A stretch of DNA of 64,000 bases. Origin: Cymodocea nodosa (taxonomy: Eukaryota; Streptophyta; Magnoliopsida; Alismatales; Cymodoceaceae). The position numbers and the translations under genes are program-made. Below, in pieces: positions 10,825 through 21,860 of this stretch. Under the pieces are notes generated by a model, which worked only from the letters and a program-made list of their open reading frames with translations, ran no database searches and was not told the DNA's origin. Each line of letters opens with the position of its first letter. The stretch's first letter is position 1. The stretch spans positions 10,258,501 through 10,322,500 of the forward strand of contig CM072336.1 of NCBI GenBank assembly GCA_036874045.1, given 5' to 3'.

Positions 10825-11378
10825 TTTCCTCTTCGTGGAGTTAAACAACAGCACGAAATCGCTCTGATTTCTATTGTTCTAGATTCTAAATAATTTGCCA
10901 GATAATGCCCCCAAAACCCTAGGTTTTAGATAAATAAGCCCTAAGTTTAGGTGGGTAATCGAGTCATTTCCCGAACCAACTATTACTATTTCTTCCACGG
11001 TCTTAGTTACAGTACTTCGTTGAGTTATAGTTAACTCAACGGAATAAGCTCGTTGACTAACTCAAGACTCAACAGAGTAAGCTCGTCGAGTTAAGCGTAA
11101 CTCAACGGACTCCCCGTACAAATAGATATAATAATAAAAATACTACAGATAATAGTTTTTCTGTTTAACTTTTTTTTTTTCCAATTTAACCGATACTATG
11201 TTTCGGTCAGACCTAATTTTTTTCTGAAAATTAATATACATATTTTTTATGTTCTGGTCATACCAATAGATCCGGTCGGTTGAACCGTAACGATTTTTAT
11301 ATTATATATATATATATATATATATTTTTAATTTGTATTTTTTTTATTTTATATATAAACATAAAAACTGATTTCTTA
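10825..11378 (-). other. Spacer between AthA-1 pol and the extra ORF
   Basis: Noncoding. It holds a palindromic GTTGAGTTA cluster (11015-11110), a (TA)n tract (about 11301-11326) and several AACCGA/ACCGAAACAT-type words. The same features occur at 44232-44821. Confidence 0.65.
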
Positions 11379-14300
11379 CTAAGTAAAGTTTGAGTAATCT
11401 TCTACTCTGACTTCTTCTATAATTCCAAAGGAGCTTTTTGGTGTTTTCAGAATAGGTCTAAGTCTTTGTCCATTTACTTTAAATATATTATGATGTTTAG
11501 GATTTTCAATTTCAATAGCTCCATAAGGATAAATATTTCAAACTATGTAAGGTCCTCCCCATCTAGATCTTAATTTTCCTGGATGGTTATGAGTCTAGCC
11601 ATATAAAGATATACTTATTGTCCTACTTCAAAGCATTTTGGAATAATTTTTCTATCATGTCAGAATTTAATTTTCTCTTTTTCTCTTAAAGTCTTCGAAT
11701 AAGCTTCATTTCTAAATTCTTCTAATTCAATTAGTTGCATTTTTCTATTTTCAGCAGCTTGATTTAAATTAGTGTTCAGAGTTTTTAATGCTCAATAAGC
11801 TTTATGTTCTATTTCAGCAGGTAAATGACAACTTTTTCCATATACTAGCCTAAAAGGTGATTTACCTAAGCTTGTTTTATAAGCAGTTCTATAAGCCCAA
11901 AGTGCATCTATCAATCTATTAGCCCAATCTATTCTAGTAGGATTTACTACTTTTTCTAAGATTAACTTAATTTGTTTGTTTGCACTTTCTACTTGTCCAC
12001 TTGTTTGCAGATGATATGGTGTTGCAATTTTGTGGTTTACTCCATATTTCTTCACTAAGGCTTCAAAACTTCTATTACAAAAATGAGTTCTTCTATCACT
12101 GATAATAGCTTTAGGTATTCCAAATCTGGCAAATATATTTGTTCTTATAAATTGTATTACCACTTTGTTATCATTAGTTTTTGTAGGAATAGCTTCTATC
12201 CATTTAGATACATAATCCACCCCTAACAATATGTAATTAAATTGATTAGACATAGGAAATGGACCCATAAAATCTATTCCCCATACATCAAAGATTTCAT
12301 CCTCAACAATAGGATTAAGAGGCATCATATTCCTCTTTGATATTCTTCCTATTTGTTGACATCTTAAACAACTTAAGCAATATTTATGAGCATCTTTGAA
12401 TAGTGTTGGCCAATAAAACCCACATTGCAGAATTTTTGCAGCAGTTTTCCCTGAACCAAAATGCCCTCCACAAGCTTGGTCATGACAAAAAGACAATATG
12501 CTTAGATATTCAGTTTCTGGAACACACCTCCTTAAAACCAAGACATTTCTTAAATAAGTATGGGTCTTCCCAATAGTAATATTTTACTCTTGAGAAAAAC
12601 AATTTCTTATCCTGTCTATTCCAATCCTTAGGTGTTAAACCAGTAATTAAGTAATTAACTATGTCTGCATACCAAGGCATTGTGTTGATGGTCATTAATT
12701 GTTCATTAGGAAAATTATCCTTAATTTCAATATTTGATTTTTCTATTTGTAATCTTGATAAATGATCTGCTACTACATTCTCACAACCTTTTTTATCTTT
12801 AATTTCTAGATCAAAGCTCCAATCAGATATGATCTAAACTTTTCTAAGGAAAACACAACAGCTAATAGTTCTTTTTCAGTAGTTGTGTAATTAACTTGAG
12901 CATCATTTAAGGTTTTGCTTGCATAATGAATCACTTTAGGAGATTTTTCTTTTTTCTGTCCCAACACTACTCCTACAGTAAAATCAGAAGCATCGCACAT
13001 TAATTCAAATGGATGGTTTCAATCAGGTGCTTGAATTATAGGAGTTGAAATTAAGCTAGTCTTAAGTCTGAAAAATGCTTCCTTACAATTTTTATTAAAG
13101 TTAAATCAGACATCTTTTAATAGATTAGTTAAAGGTCTAGATATTTTGCTAAAGTCTTTAATAATTTTTTTATAAAAACCAGCATGTCCTAGAAATGATC
13201 TAATATCTTTTACTGATTTAGGTTCTAGTAGATTAGAAATTACTTCTATTTTAGCTTTATCTACTTCCAACCCTTTCTTAGAAACAACATACCCTAAGAC
13301 TATTCATTGTTTAACCATGAAGTGACATTTTTCCAATTTAAAACCAGATTTTTTTTCACACAGTGTTTTAATATTTGGTCTAAATTGCCTAAACAAACTT
13401 CATATGTGTTGCCATATACAGTAAAATCATCCATAAATATTTCTAAGAAATCCTTAGTCATTCTAGTAAATATGCCCTACATACACCTTTGAAAGGTAGC
13501 TAGCGCATTGCATAATCCGAATGACATTCTCTTAAAAGCATAAGTTCCATTAGGACATGTGAACGTTGTTTTCTCTTGATCCTCTAATGCTACTGGAATT
13601 TGATTATAACCTGAATACCCGTTTAGGAAACAAAAATATTCTTGCCCTACTAATCTTTCCAGCATTTGATCTATAAAAGGTAAGGGAAAATGATCTTTCC
13701 TAGTCACTGCATTCAGCTTTTTATAGTCTATACATACTCTCCAGCCTGATTGAATTCTAGTAGGTATCAAGTCTTGACTTTCATTCCTAATAACTGTTAA
13801 TCCTGATTTCTTGGGAACTACATGGATTGGGCTAACCCACGAGCTATCAGAAATCGGATAAATTATGTCATTATCTAACCATTTCACTATTTCCTTATTG
13901 ATTACTTCTTTAAGGTTTGGATTTAATCTCCTCTTAGGAATTCTAACAGGTTTAGCATTTTCTTCTAAATATATGTGGTGACAGCATAAAGTTGAACTTA
14001 ACCCTTTTATATCAGTCATAGTCCATCCTATTGCTTCTTTATAACTTTTTACTACATCTTTTAATTTAACTATTTGATCCTCTTTTAAATCTGAAGCACT
14101 AATGATTGGACAGGTTCGTTTCTCTTCTAGAAATATATAGGTTAATTCAGGAGGTAAAGGTTTTAATTCTAAATGTTGCCCATCAGAAGCTAGAGCTCCT
14201 AATTGAACACCATCATTTTCTAAATTAATTTCTTCCAGATCTCCTTCTATATTTATGCTTTCACTTACCACTAAAGTTTTAGAATTGATTTGCCTATTTA

Positions 14301-15806
14301 ATTCTTCTTGAATCACATCATCTAACATATCTCCTTCATCCTCTAAAAAGTCTATGGTATGTAAGGACATTTCTAATTCCTCAAACCTTTCTAGTTTGAA
14401 AATATTTAATTGAGTATCCTCATTATCATATGCTAGCTTCATTACTCTAGTTTTACAATTTTTAACAGCCCCTGATGTTGCTAAAAATGGCCTTCCCAAA
14501 ATTAAAGATGTATCACTATTTTTATGCTTAATTTGTTGGGAATCCAAAATTACAATATCAATAGGATATATAAAGTTTTTGATTTTAATTAAGACATCTT
14601 CTATTTTTCCTCTAGGGTATCTTATACTTCTATCAGCTAATTGAATAACTGTACTAGTAGGAGTTAAGCCTTCTAATCCTAAGGATGCAAATATATCACT
14701 TGGCATAACATTTATACCTGCACCTAAGTCTATTAAGGTTCTTTCTAGAATGGTATTTCTTATGGTGCATGATATAATAGGGATTCCAAGATCAGATAAC
14801 TTTTTAGGAATTTGTGGCAGAAATAGGGAACTACTTTGCTCAGCTAAAAAGACATTTTTAAGAACTTTTTGCTCTCTTTTCTTAGTACACCAATCCTTCA
14901 AAAATTTAGCACAAGGTGACATTTTATGCAATAGATCTAACAAAGGAATGTTAACTTGTACTTTTTCAAAAATTTCTCTGATTTTTTCTAGTTTTTCAGG
15001 TATTGTTTGTTGTAATCTTTCGGGATAGGGTGCTAAAGATTTTGATTTCAAAGATTCTTTTCTTTCATTTGATTTGTTTGATGCTTTTTAGCTTCATTAG
15101 CAGATTTAGATTGTTCTTCAGTGATTTCTAGATTTTCAGCTATTACATTTTCATTATCATTTTGATTTTTACTCTTATCCACCTTCATATCATTTTCATT
15201 TTGAGTTCTTGGTGGCATATCAGTTCCAGATCTTAATGTTACACATACATCTTCCAGATTTTCATTACTCTTATGATGTTTTTGTATATCATTTTCGTAA
15301 TTATGATCTTCAATTGTTTTTAGTTTTAAAGTGCATTCTTTAAATTCTCTTGCATTAATATCTTCTTTTGGTTGTGTATTTTGCAAATTATGCAGGTTTA
15401 TAACATTATAATTTTCATTGTCCTATTGCATAACTTGTATTTTCATTGTATATTCATCTAATGCTTTCAGTTTTCTTTCTAGATCATCTAATTTCATTGC
15501 ATTCAATTTTTAATCAATTTTCATTTTGGTTTTTTCAATTTCATAAATTATATCCTTTTTAGGTTCTGAATATGCTTACTTATAATTTAATTGGTTAACT
15601 TCTTATTGCTGACACATAAAGTATTCTAGTTTGTCAAGGTTTTGCTCTATACTACGCTCTAGTCTGTCATACCTATCCCAAACTTCTGTGTCTCTCAACA
15701 TATTACACATTCTATACTGACCATCAGTTGGGTAAACTATAGGATTATCATACTCAGCTCTATTATATTGAGGGTAATTCATTTGTTGTTCATGAGATCT
15801 AACCAT
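11379..15806 (-). pseudogene. pol: AthA-1 pol: protease, RT, RNase H, integrase (broken)
   Basis: The region would encode the polyprotein that matures the capsid, copies RNA to DNA and integrates it. Order on the minus strand: a gag-pol linker with VTLRSGTDMPP (15386-15048); protease with DLGAGINVMP, Asp near residue 108 of the 15051-13477 frame; RT with WVSPIHVVPKK, SFGLCNALATFQRCM and an FMDD box; RNase H (13000-12806, MCDASDFTVG); integrase with an HHCC finger and the DDE residues in [18 protein letters not shown] and VESANKQI (12695-11792); and a C-terminal tail ending at 11379. Breaks include a one-base loss near 15055, CAG-to-TAG just before 13477, and TGG-to-TGA near 11793. The first RT catalytic Asp reads Asn (LNGYSG). 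AthA-2 instead has lost the Asp in FMDD. Confidence 0.92.
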
Positions 15807-15917
15807 CTATAAACGTTTCAGTTTCAAACAGTCAGAAATGTCATGTCCTTCAGAATTGCAAAATTCACATATGCTAATTACAAGTTTCAGAAATCTTTGG
15901 GCATAAGCATATGCCAT
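15807..15917 (-). CDS. CCHC zinc-knuckle mini-ORF upstream of pol (AthA-1)
   Basis: A 36-codon frame beginning MAYAYAQRF and containing CEFCNSEGHDISDC, a C-X2-C-X4-H-X4-C zinc knuckle. Such knuckles form the nucleocapsid part of gag and bind the element's RNA. It ends in TAG, and the next codon is the in-frame ATG of the pol-side frame (MVRSHEQQ). The same arrangement is at 39586-39696 in AthA-2. AthB has a similar mini-ORF at 31666-31779. The capsid part usually found upstream is absent; only about 100 bases separate the start from the primer binding site. It is either a remnant of a normal gag or a free-standing nucleocapsid. Confidence 0.7.
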   Translation of the reverse strand: MAYAYAQRFLKLVISICEFCNSEGHDISDCLKLKRL

Positions 15918-15995
15918 ATTCTCAATTACAGAAGAAACACACAACTCTGGCTATTAAAACAAAATAGCTCTAACAGCTGCTTATATCAATTCAAT

Positions 15996-16013
15996 TCCCT
16001 GGCAACAGCACCC
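15996..16013 (-). other. Primer binding site of AthA-1 (tRNA-Asp-like)
   Basis: The plus strand reads TCCCTGGCAACAGCACCC, close to the 3' end of plant tRNA-Asp as I recall it (CCCCGGCAACGGCGCCA). The site lies about 7 bases inside the 5' LTR. The AthA-2 copy (39482-39499) is a better match. Confidence 0.75.
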
Positions 16014-16020
16014 TAAAACT

Positions 16021-18380
16021 TGTTTGCGTTTTCCCTGCACTACATTAGAAAAAGTTGGATTTGTTACTTCTGTTTTTACTTAGTTAATTTATTTTTATGC
16101 CTATTTTTTTTTTAGAAGTAAACAAACAACCTTTAATACAATTTAGATATTAATTCCAATTTGTACTTTAATTGCAAGTGCACAGTGTCTATTGTATCAG
16201 TGTGCAAGTACAGGTCGATCCCATAGGGAATTGCTGAAAAGTTTAGAACTGTCCGTTTGTTAACAATCAAGTTTATATATTCAATAAGCTCTCCGTTGAA
16301 TTACAATTAACTCAACGGATAAAGTTCGTTGAGTTATGACTAACTCAACGGACTAACCTCGTGGACTTAAGTTAACTCCACGAACCTGCCTTTTCTTTTT
16401 AATACTACTATTTACAAAGGAATTCGGCCAACCATTGGGCGATTCCACAGATTGTAAATAACATCAATTAAGCTCTTTAATGTTAGTAAACACTAGATTT
16501 ATCATTAAGCAATACTAACATTCAGATAATTCAAACAGTAACTATTAAAATCTTTAATTCTTTTAAACGAATCAATTTCAGTAAACTGTAAAACTAAAAC
16601 AAATATAAAACAATCACAACATTGACAAAGATAACATTAATCACGATACAACACAAACAATACAATACTCAAATACAACATACAAACATAGATAAATTGT
16701 TTTTGGTATTTTTGTTTTAATATGAACATGGAAATGGGTGAAAGGTGAAATGCAAAGTAATCTCACTCGATAGTAAATACTTCCGACACTACTTGCAACA
16801 CGATTACAACACTGAAAATTAAAGCACTTACAATTCTGTCTCCTCTCCCTATAGAATCGCGAGTCCAGAATTGCAAGGTAATATTCTCTTCAGCATACAG
16901 GCATTAACCCGAAGCCAAGGCTAAAAGCTTTACGATCTCCTGAAATATGAGTCAGCACTTGGTGAAAATGGCTTCCCTTCCCGCGACGCGATCACTCCTT
17001 ATAGTGGTTGTCAGGCACTGTGTTTGGCTCGGAATCGACCTGACATCAAGAAAGTATTCTCACAGACCTCCAATGGTTGGTGATTATGGTGGATATGGTG
17101 GTGGTAACGATGGTTGGTGTAATACTTCGGAGAATCACCGATACTGTTTGTAGAAAGCTCGGTGCTCCTCCTCTGTATACACTGGCCGTCCATCGATCAC
17201 ACACCTACTTTTTATTCTTTTCTTTTATATTTCTTCAGTAGTAACTGCTTTTGCTTGAATGATTGGTTGGATTTCCTTTATTCATATCAACAACGATGAT
17301 TTCTTCTCCCTTCGACGAGTGAATTCTTGCGTGACATGTGCAATCGTGGTTTTTCTTCCAACTGTCTTATTTCTGCAACCGCTACAGTGGCATATTATAA
17401 AATAAATAGTCCGTGGAGTTACAGATAACTCAACGGACTTTCTTCGTTGATTTAACTGTAAAACACGTGCATTAAAGAAATAAGCCGCTAACATAATGCG
17501 TTACTTTAGTGTGTATTCATGTAACTCAACGCGTACAGTTATGCTAACTTAACGAGTTAAACATGTGCATCTCACGTGATATACTAAAGCACTTAAATTC
17601 AACACGTGCATAAATTTAACTATCTGATGCTCAAGTGCATTTCGGATACTTATAAACTTGACTATCCGATGCTCAGATGCATTTCAGATAATTACAACTA
17701 ACTCACTGATATATAATTTAAGTAAATCTACCAAATCTCGACACATGTCAGCAGTAGTTTAATAATAAAATACCCATTTCGGAGAGTTACAGGTTTAACT
17801 ATCTGATGCTTAGATGCATTTCGGATACTTATAGCTAACTCATCGAAAATCCACTTAAGTCACTTTACCAAAACGTGACACGTGTCCACAGCTATTTTAT
17901 AAATAAAAAGAGATTTCGGAGGGTTACACATATAACTGTCAGATGCCCAACTGCAATTTCGGATAGTTAGAGATAACTCACCGAAAGTTCACTTAAGTCA
18001 TGCATTATGGTTTTGACACGTGTACTTTAGGAAATAATAAAATATTCTTTCAAAACATAACTGTTCGACAATATAAACATAACTATCTGACATGTTCGAT
18101 TTGTTAAACGTAACTATCCGAAATATGTTTCGTATGTTAAACATAACTGTCCGAAATATCAAAAAATTCGGATACTTAAGAATTTCACAGCCTGCAACTT
18201 ACCGACAGTTCACAAATGTACTAAATTGACATTAATTCCCCAAAATTAAGTAGATTCTTCAATTAAAGCATATAACAGTGCAATTATAACATAATGGCTT
18301 AATTCTCATATGATAAGCTAAATATTATGTAATTAACCATCATTTAACCGTTAATAATATGCACTTTTTCATTCTAAACA
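16021..18380 (-). repeat. AthA-1 5' LTR (2360 bp)
   Basis: On the plus strand it runs from TGTTTGCG at 16021 to CTAAACA at 18380. It has a TATA-like box (plus strand CTTTTATA at 17222-17229) and a U3 built of ~138-bp repeats. CACGTG-type boxes fall at 17603, 17742 (decayed to CACATG), 17879 and 18017. An ATTGTATCAGTGTGCAAG motif near 16194 is conserved in all copies. Beyond 18380 the host sequence is an AthA-type pol fragment. Confidence 0.95.
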
Positions 18381-18949
18381 CATGGACTATCAGAAATCAG
18401 ATAAATTATGTCATTATCTAATCATTTCACTATTTCCTTCCTAACTACTTCTTTAAGGTTTGGATTTAATCTCCTCTTAGGAATTCTAATAGGTTTAGCA
18501 TTCTCTTCTAAGTATATGTGGTGATAGCATAAAGTTGCACTTAACCATTTTATATTAGTCATAGTCCAACCTATTGCTTCTTTATAAGTTTTTGCTACAT
18601 CTTTTAATTTAGCAATTTGATCCTCTTTTAAATCTAAAGCAATAATGATTGGACATGTTCATTTTTCTTCTAGAAATATATAGGTTAATTCAGAAGGTAA
18701 ATGTTTTAATTCTAAATGTTACCCATCAGAAGCTAGGGCTCCTAATTGAACATCATCATTTTCTAAATTAATTTCTTCCTGATCTCCTTCTATATTTTTG
18801 CTTTCACTTTCTTCTAAAGTTTTAGAATTTAGTTGCCTATTTAATTCTTCTTGAATCACATCATCTAGCATATCTCCTTTGTACTCTAAAAAGTTTATAG
18901 TATGTAAGTACATTTCTCACTCCTCAAACTTTTTTGGTTTGAAAATGTT
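18381..18949 (-). pseudogene. Fragment of an older AthA-type pol (protease-RT junction)
   Basis: This matches 13850-14400 of AthA-1 (same strand), covering the Glu/Asp-rich linker after protease and the start of RT. A 64-codon piece at 18913-18719 is still open. The left edge is where AthA-1 inserted; the right edge meets copia sequence at about 18950. Stops and indels show it is a relic. Confidence 0.85.
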
Positions 18950-19135
18950 TATATGCATAGATTATGGTAGGATTGTTATAACACCTTGAAAATAAATTAA
19001 GCTTGAGTACATTGCCTTTTTTTTTTGTATTCATATATATATATATATTTTATGTATTACCTCCACAATATCATCTTTTTACGTGATTACAATTCATTGC
19101 TTAGGGGAAAGATAACCAGTTACTCAATGACAAGT
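18950..19135 (-). mobile_element. Copia fragment matching the gag 3' end of Cop-3
   Basis: It is strongly similar to about 60995-61155, the last codons of the Cop-3 gag and the following noncoding DNA. Shared words include GGTAATACATAAAATATATAT and AAGATGATATTGTGG. It lies downstream of an RT/RNase H region, the wrong order for one element, so it is a separate fragment or a rearrangement. Confidence 0.7.
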
Positions 19136-19690
19136 GAGAACAATTAATTTTTTTTTATATTTTTTATTAATATAATCTGAATTACTTGCAAAATGAATTT
19201 TCAGTCAGCACATCCCAAACCAGTTGGTTTAAGTGACTAGGGTTTAAAATCCCCCAATAGACTTAATTACTCAAGTAATTGCAAACAAAAAAGAAATAAA
19301 ACAATATAGTAAATTAAATTAGAGGCAACCGCAAGACTTAATTTTTCTAACAAAATGTTAATAACTTTCCTTTAATAAAAAATACATACTTTCTATGTAT
19401 TTTCCTGTTAAAATCTCTATAATAGCATATACATAAGAAACAAAAATACAGTTGGCACTCACATTGAATCAATTTAACTTTCCTTAAGTAATCTTTTTTG
19501 AATTTTTCTTAAATAAATTGACTTCAATAAAAATCAGAATTTCATAAATTCTTAACTACTATAAAACGGTAATTCGAAAATAGATATATTTTTTTATTTT
19601 GTTTTGTTTTTTTTTTAATAATAAAGAAATTAAATTCTAAAAGTACCTTTTTAACAAACCAAAATGCAATGAACATGACAATTTAAACAT
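19136..19690 (-). other. Noncoding DNA after the copia pol fragment
   Basis: AT-rich with T-runs; no ORF, repeat or terminal motif recognised. It is probably copia 3' sequence. Confidence 0.35.
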
Positions 19691-19718
19691 CAGATAACCT
19701 ACAGATACTAAGTTCTAA

Positions 19719-21002
19719 TCATAATTTTGAAAAGGTATTTTCATCTAAGGGTTTTGTAAATAGATTTGCTAATTGTTTTGTGGTAGAAACAAAATTTAAT
19801 ACTATTTTTCCTTTTATAACATTATCCCTTAGAAAATGATGTCGAATTTCTATATGTTTAGCTCGTGAATGTAAGATAGGATTTTTAGACAAACTTATTG
19901 CAGAACTACTATCACAGAAAATCTTAGTTGGTTCATAGTCTAAATTAAAATCTTTTAAAGTTTGTCTGATCCACAGGATTTGAGTATAGTAAAGTGCAGC
20001 AGCTATATATTCAGCTTCAGTTGTAGATAATGCTACACAATTTTGCTTTTTGCTAAACCATGACACTAAAGAATTTCCTAATAATTGACAAGTGCCACTA
20101 GTGTTTTTTCTTTTAGACTTACATCCTACGAAATCAGCATCACTATAACCTACTAAATTTAAAGAACTGTGTTTAAAGTAAAACAGTCCGAAATTGATGG
20201 TTCCTAATAGATATTTAAAAATTTGTTTAACAGCAAGTAGGTGTGATTCATTAGGATTAGATTGATATCTAGCACAAGAACACACACTAAACATAATATC
20301 TGGTCGGCTAGCTATTAAATAAAGTAATGAACCAATCATACTTCTATATTGTTTTACATCTATAGTTTTTCCAGAGTCATCTTTATCCAACTTGGTGATA
20401 GTACTCATTGGCGTATTCTTTGTTTTAGTGTTGTCTAAACCAAACCTCTTTAATAAATCTTGAGTATATTTTTCTTGTGAAATAAAAGTACCTTGATCTA
20501 ATTGCTTAATTTGTAAGCCTAGGAAAAATGATAGTTCACCCATCATACTCATTTCAAATTGATTAGTCTTGTCTTTCGAAAAGGACTCAACTAATTTATC
20601 ATTTGTTGCTCCAAATATGATGTCATCTACATAGATTTGAGCTACCAATTTATCTTTTTCGATCTTCTTGATAAAAAGAGTGTGATCTGCCTTTCCCATA
20701 GAATACCCTTTTTCCATAAGAAATTTAGATAATCTCTCATACCAAGACCTAGGGGCTTGTTTAAGGCCATATAATGCCTTCTTAAGCTTATAAACATACT
20801 CAGGATGTTTTGAATTTTCAAAACCTGGAGGTTGTTTTACATACACTTCTTCTTTTATATATCCATTTAAAAAAGCAGTCTTAACATCTATTTGATATAA
20901 TTTGAAATCCATATAACAAGCATATGCTAACAAAATTCGTATTGATTCTAGTCTAACAACAGGAGCAAATGTTTCATCATAGTCAATTCCTTCCTCTTGC
21001 TT
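19719..21002 (-). pseudogene. Cop-2b copia reverse transcriptase and RNase H
   Basis: Open from about 20998 to a TGA at 19719, with homology probably continuing a few codons further. RT blocks: DETFAPVVRLES, the catalytic Asp in YQIDVKTAFLNG, ALYGLKQAPRSWYERL, and the YVDD box at residues 101-104 of the 404-residue stretch starting at 20933. RNase H blocks: GYSDADFVGCKSKR, VALSTTEAEYIAA, CDSSSAISLSKNPILHSRAK. The order RT then RNase H at the 3' end of pol, plus YVDD, marks Ty1/copia. It reads well with few stops, so decay is modest. The integrase expected just upstream is missing. Confidence 0.92.
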
Positions 21003-21556
21003 GTTATTTCATTTAAACTTTTAAAGGATGTTTTATGTAATTTACCTAGTTGACATGCATCACACATAAACTCTTTCGAGTACTTAATACTAGGTAAACC
21101 TCTAACTAAATTCTTTTTAGATAGCTTTTGTAATAATTTTAAGTTTGAGTGTCTTAGCATTCTATGCCATAAAATAACTTCATCCAATTTTACAATTAAG
21201 CAAGCATTGTCTTTAATAATATCAGAAGGCAAATTCAGAATACAAACGGATCCTTTCTTGTATGCAGTGAATAAAATTTCGTTTGTAGACATGTCCATAA
21301 TTTTACAGGAATCTTTTTCAAAAATTACTCTGCAAAACTTCATTAAAACAGGAACACTCAATAAATTAAAACCTAATTTTTTCACTAATAAGACATCATT
21401 TATAAAGCATTTCTCAGTTACCTGAACCTTGCTAGACCCAAGGATATTTGTTTTGCTTTTATTTCCAAAGGTAACTTGTTCGTTCTTGGTCTTTGTTATT
21501 TCTGTAAGTAATCGTATATCTCCAGTCATGTGGCTGGATGCTCCACTGTCCATTAT
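21003..21556 (-). pseudogene. Cop-2b copia protease and GAG-pre-integrase region, integrase core deleted
   Basis: It begins at the copia protease motif MDSGASSHMTG. It continues to the pre-integrase zinc-binding segment with LWHRMLRHSNLKLLQKL and CDACQLGKLHKTSFKS. The frame then breaks near 21005 and the next recognisable residues belong to RT. The ~350-residue integrase core with its DDE residues is gone. About 80 bases upstream of the protease, GPTQKWVP-like residues typical of the copia gag-protease linker can be read. The element could not integrate by itself. Confidence 0.88.
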
Positions 21557-21664
21557 CTATTTTGATTTGTGTACCTACAAAAAAGTCAAGAAGAGATTTT
21601 ATCTCTTGGAACCCATTTTTGAGTGGGTCCAAGAATTTTAGAGAGAGTCATATCAGAATAATCA
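21557..21664 (-). other. Copia gag-protease linker remnant
   Basis: A short stretch with a broken linker frame between the LTR scrap at 21665-21788 and the protease. Gag is absent. Confidence 0.5.
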
Positions 21665-21788
21665 ATATTTTTAAACTTCAACTTATCTATATTAATTGAT
21701 ATTCTTAATTTACTTTCACAAACAATAGTAATTGAGTAAATATGATTACATTCATTTAGCACACATCATCAAAACAAAATACTCAACA
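21665..21788 (-). repeat. Copia LTR 5'-end fragment fused to Cop-2b internal DNA
   Basis: The minus strand begins TGTTGAGTATTTTGTTTTGA and matches the first ~120 bases of the solo LTR at 8533. It then passes straight into the gag-protease linker. The rest of the LTR, the primer site and gag were deleted. A 72-bp spacer (21789-21860) separates it from the end of the next LTR. Confidence 0.8.
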
Positions 21789-21860
21789 AAACCTTCCAAT
21801 GCTTAAAAGCATTTCAGATAGTTTCAAATGAAATCTTCCAAAAGTTAAACTTAAGTTATG

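Larger units (their letters stand above)
1..18380 (-). mobile_element. AthA-1: Athila-type Ty3/gypsy LTR retrotransposon, left end outside window
   Basis: The element reads right to left: 5' LTR 16021-18380, primer binding site near 15996-16013, zinc-knuckle mini-ORF, pol, extra ORF, displaced gag, coiled-coil ORF, F-box ORF, polypurine tract and a partial 3' LTR (1-1542). The LTRs have TG...CA ends. The order protease, RT, RNase H, integrase marks Ty3/gypsy, and the tRNA-Asp-like primer site is typical of the Athila group. It is collinear with AthA-2 at 37245-54824 apart from a copia solo LTR at 8533-10278 and small indels. It is inserted in an AthA-type pol fragment that resumes at 18381. 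The target duplication cannot be checked because the left end lies outside the window. Every large ORF is broken, so it is not autonomous now. Confidence 0.93.

Noticed and set aside
11301-11326. (TA)n tract as an origin or promoter
   Set aside because: A simple repeat of variable length between AthA copies with no supporting context.
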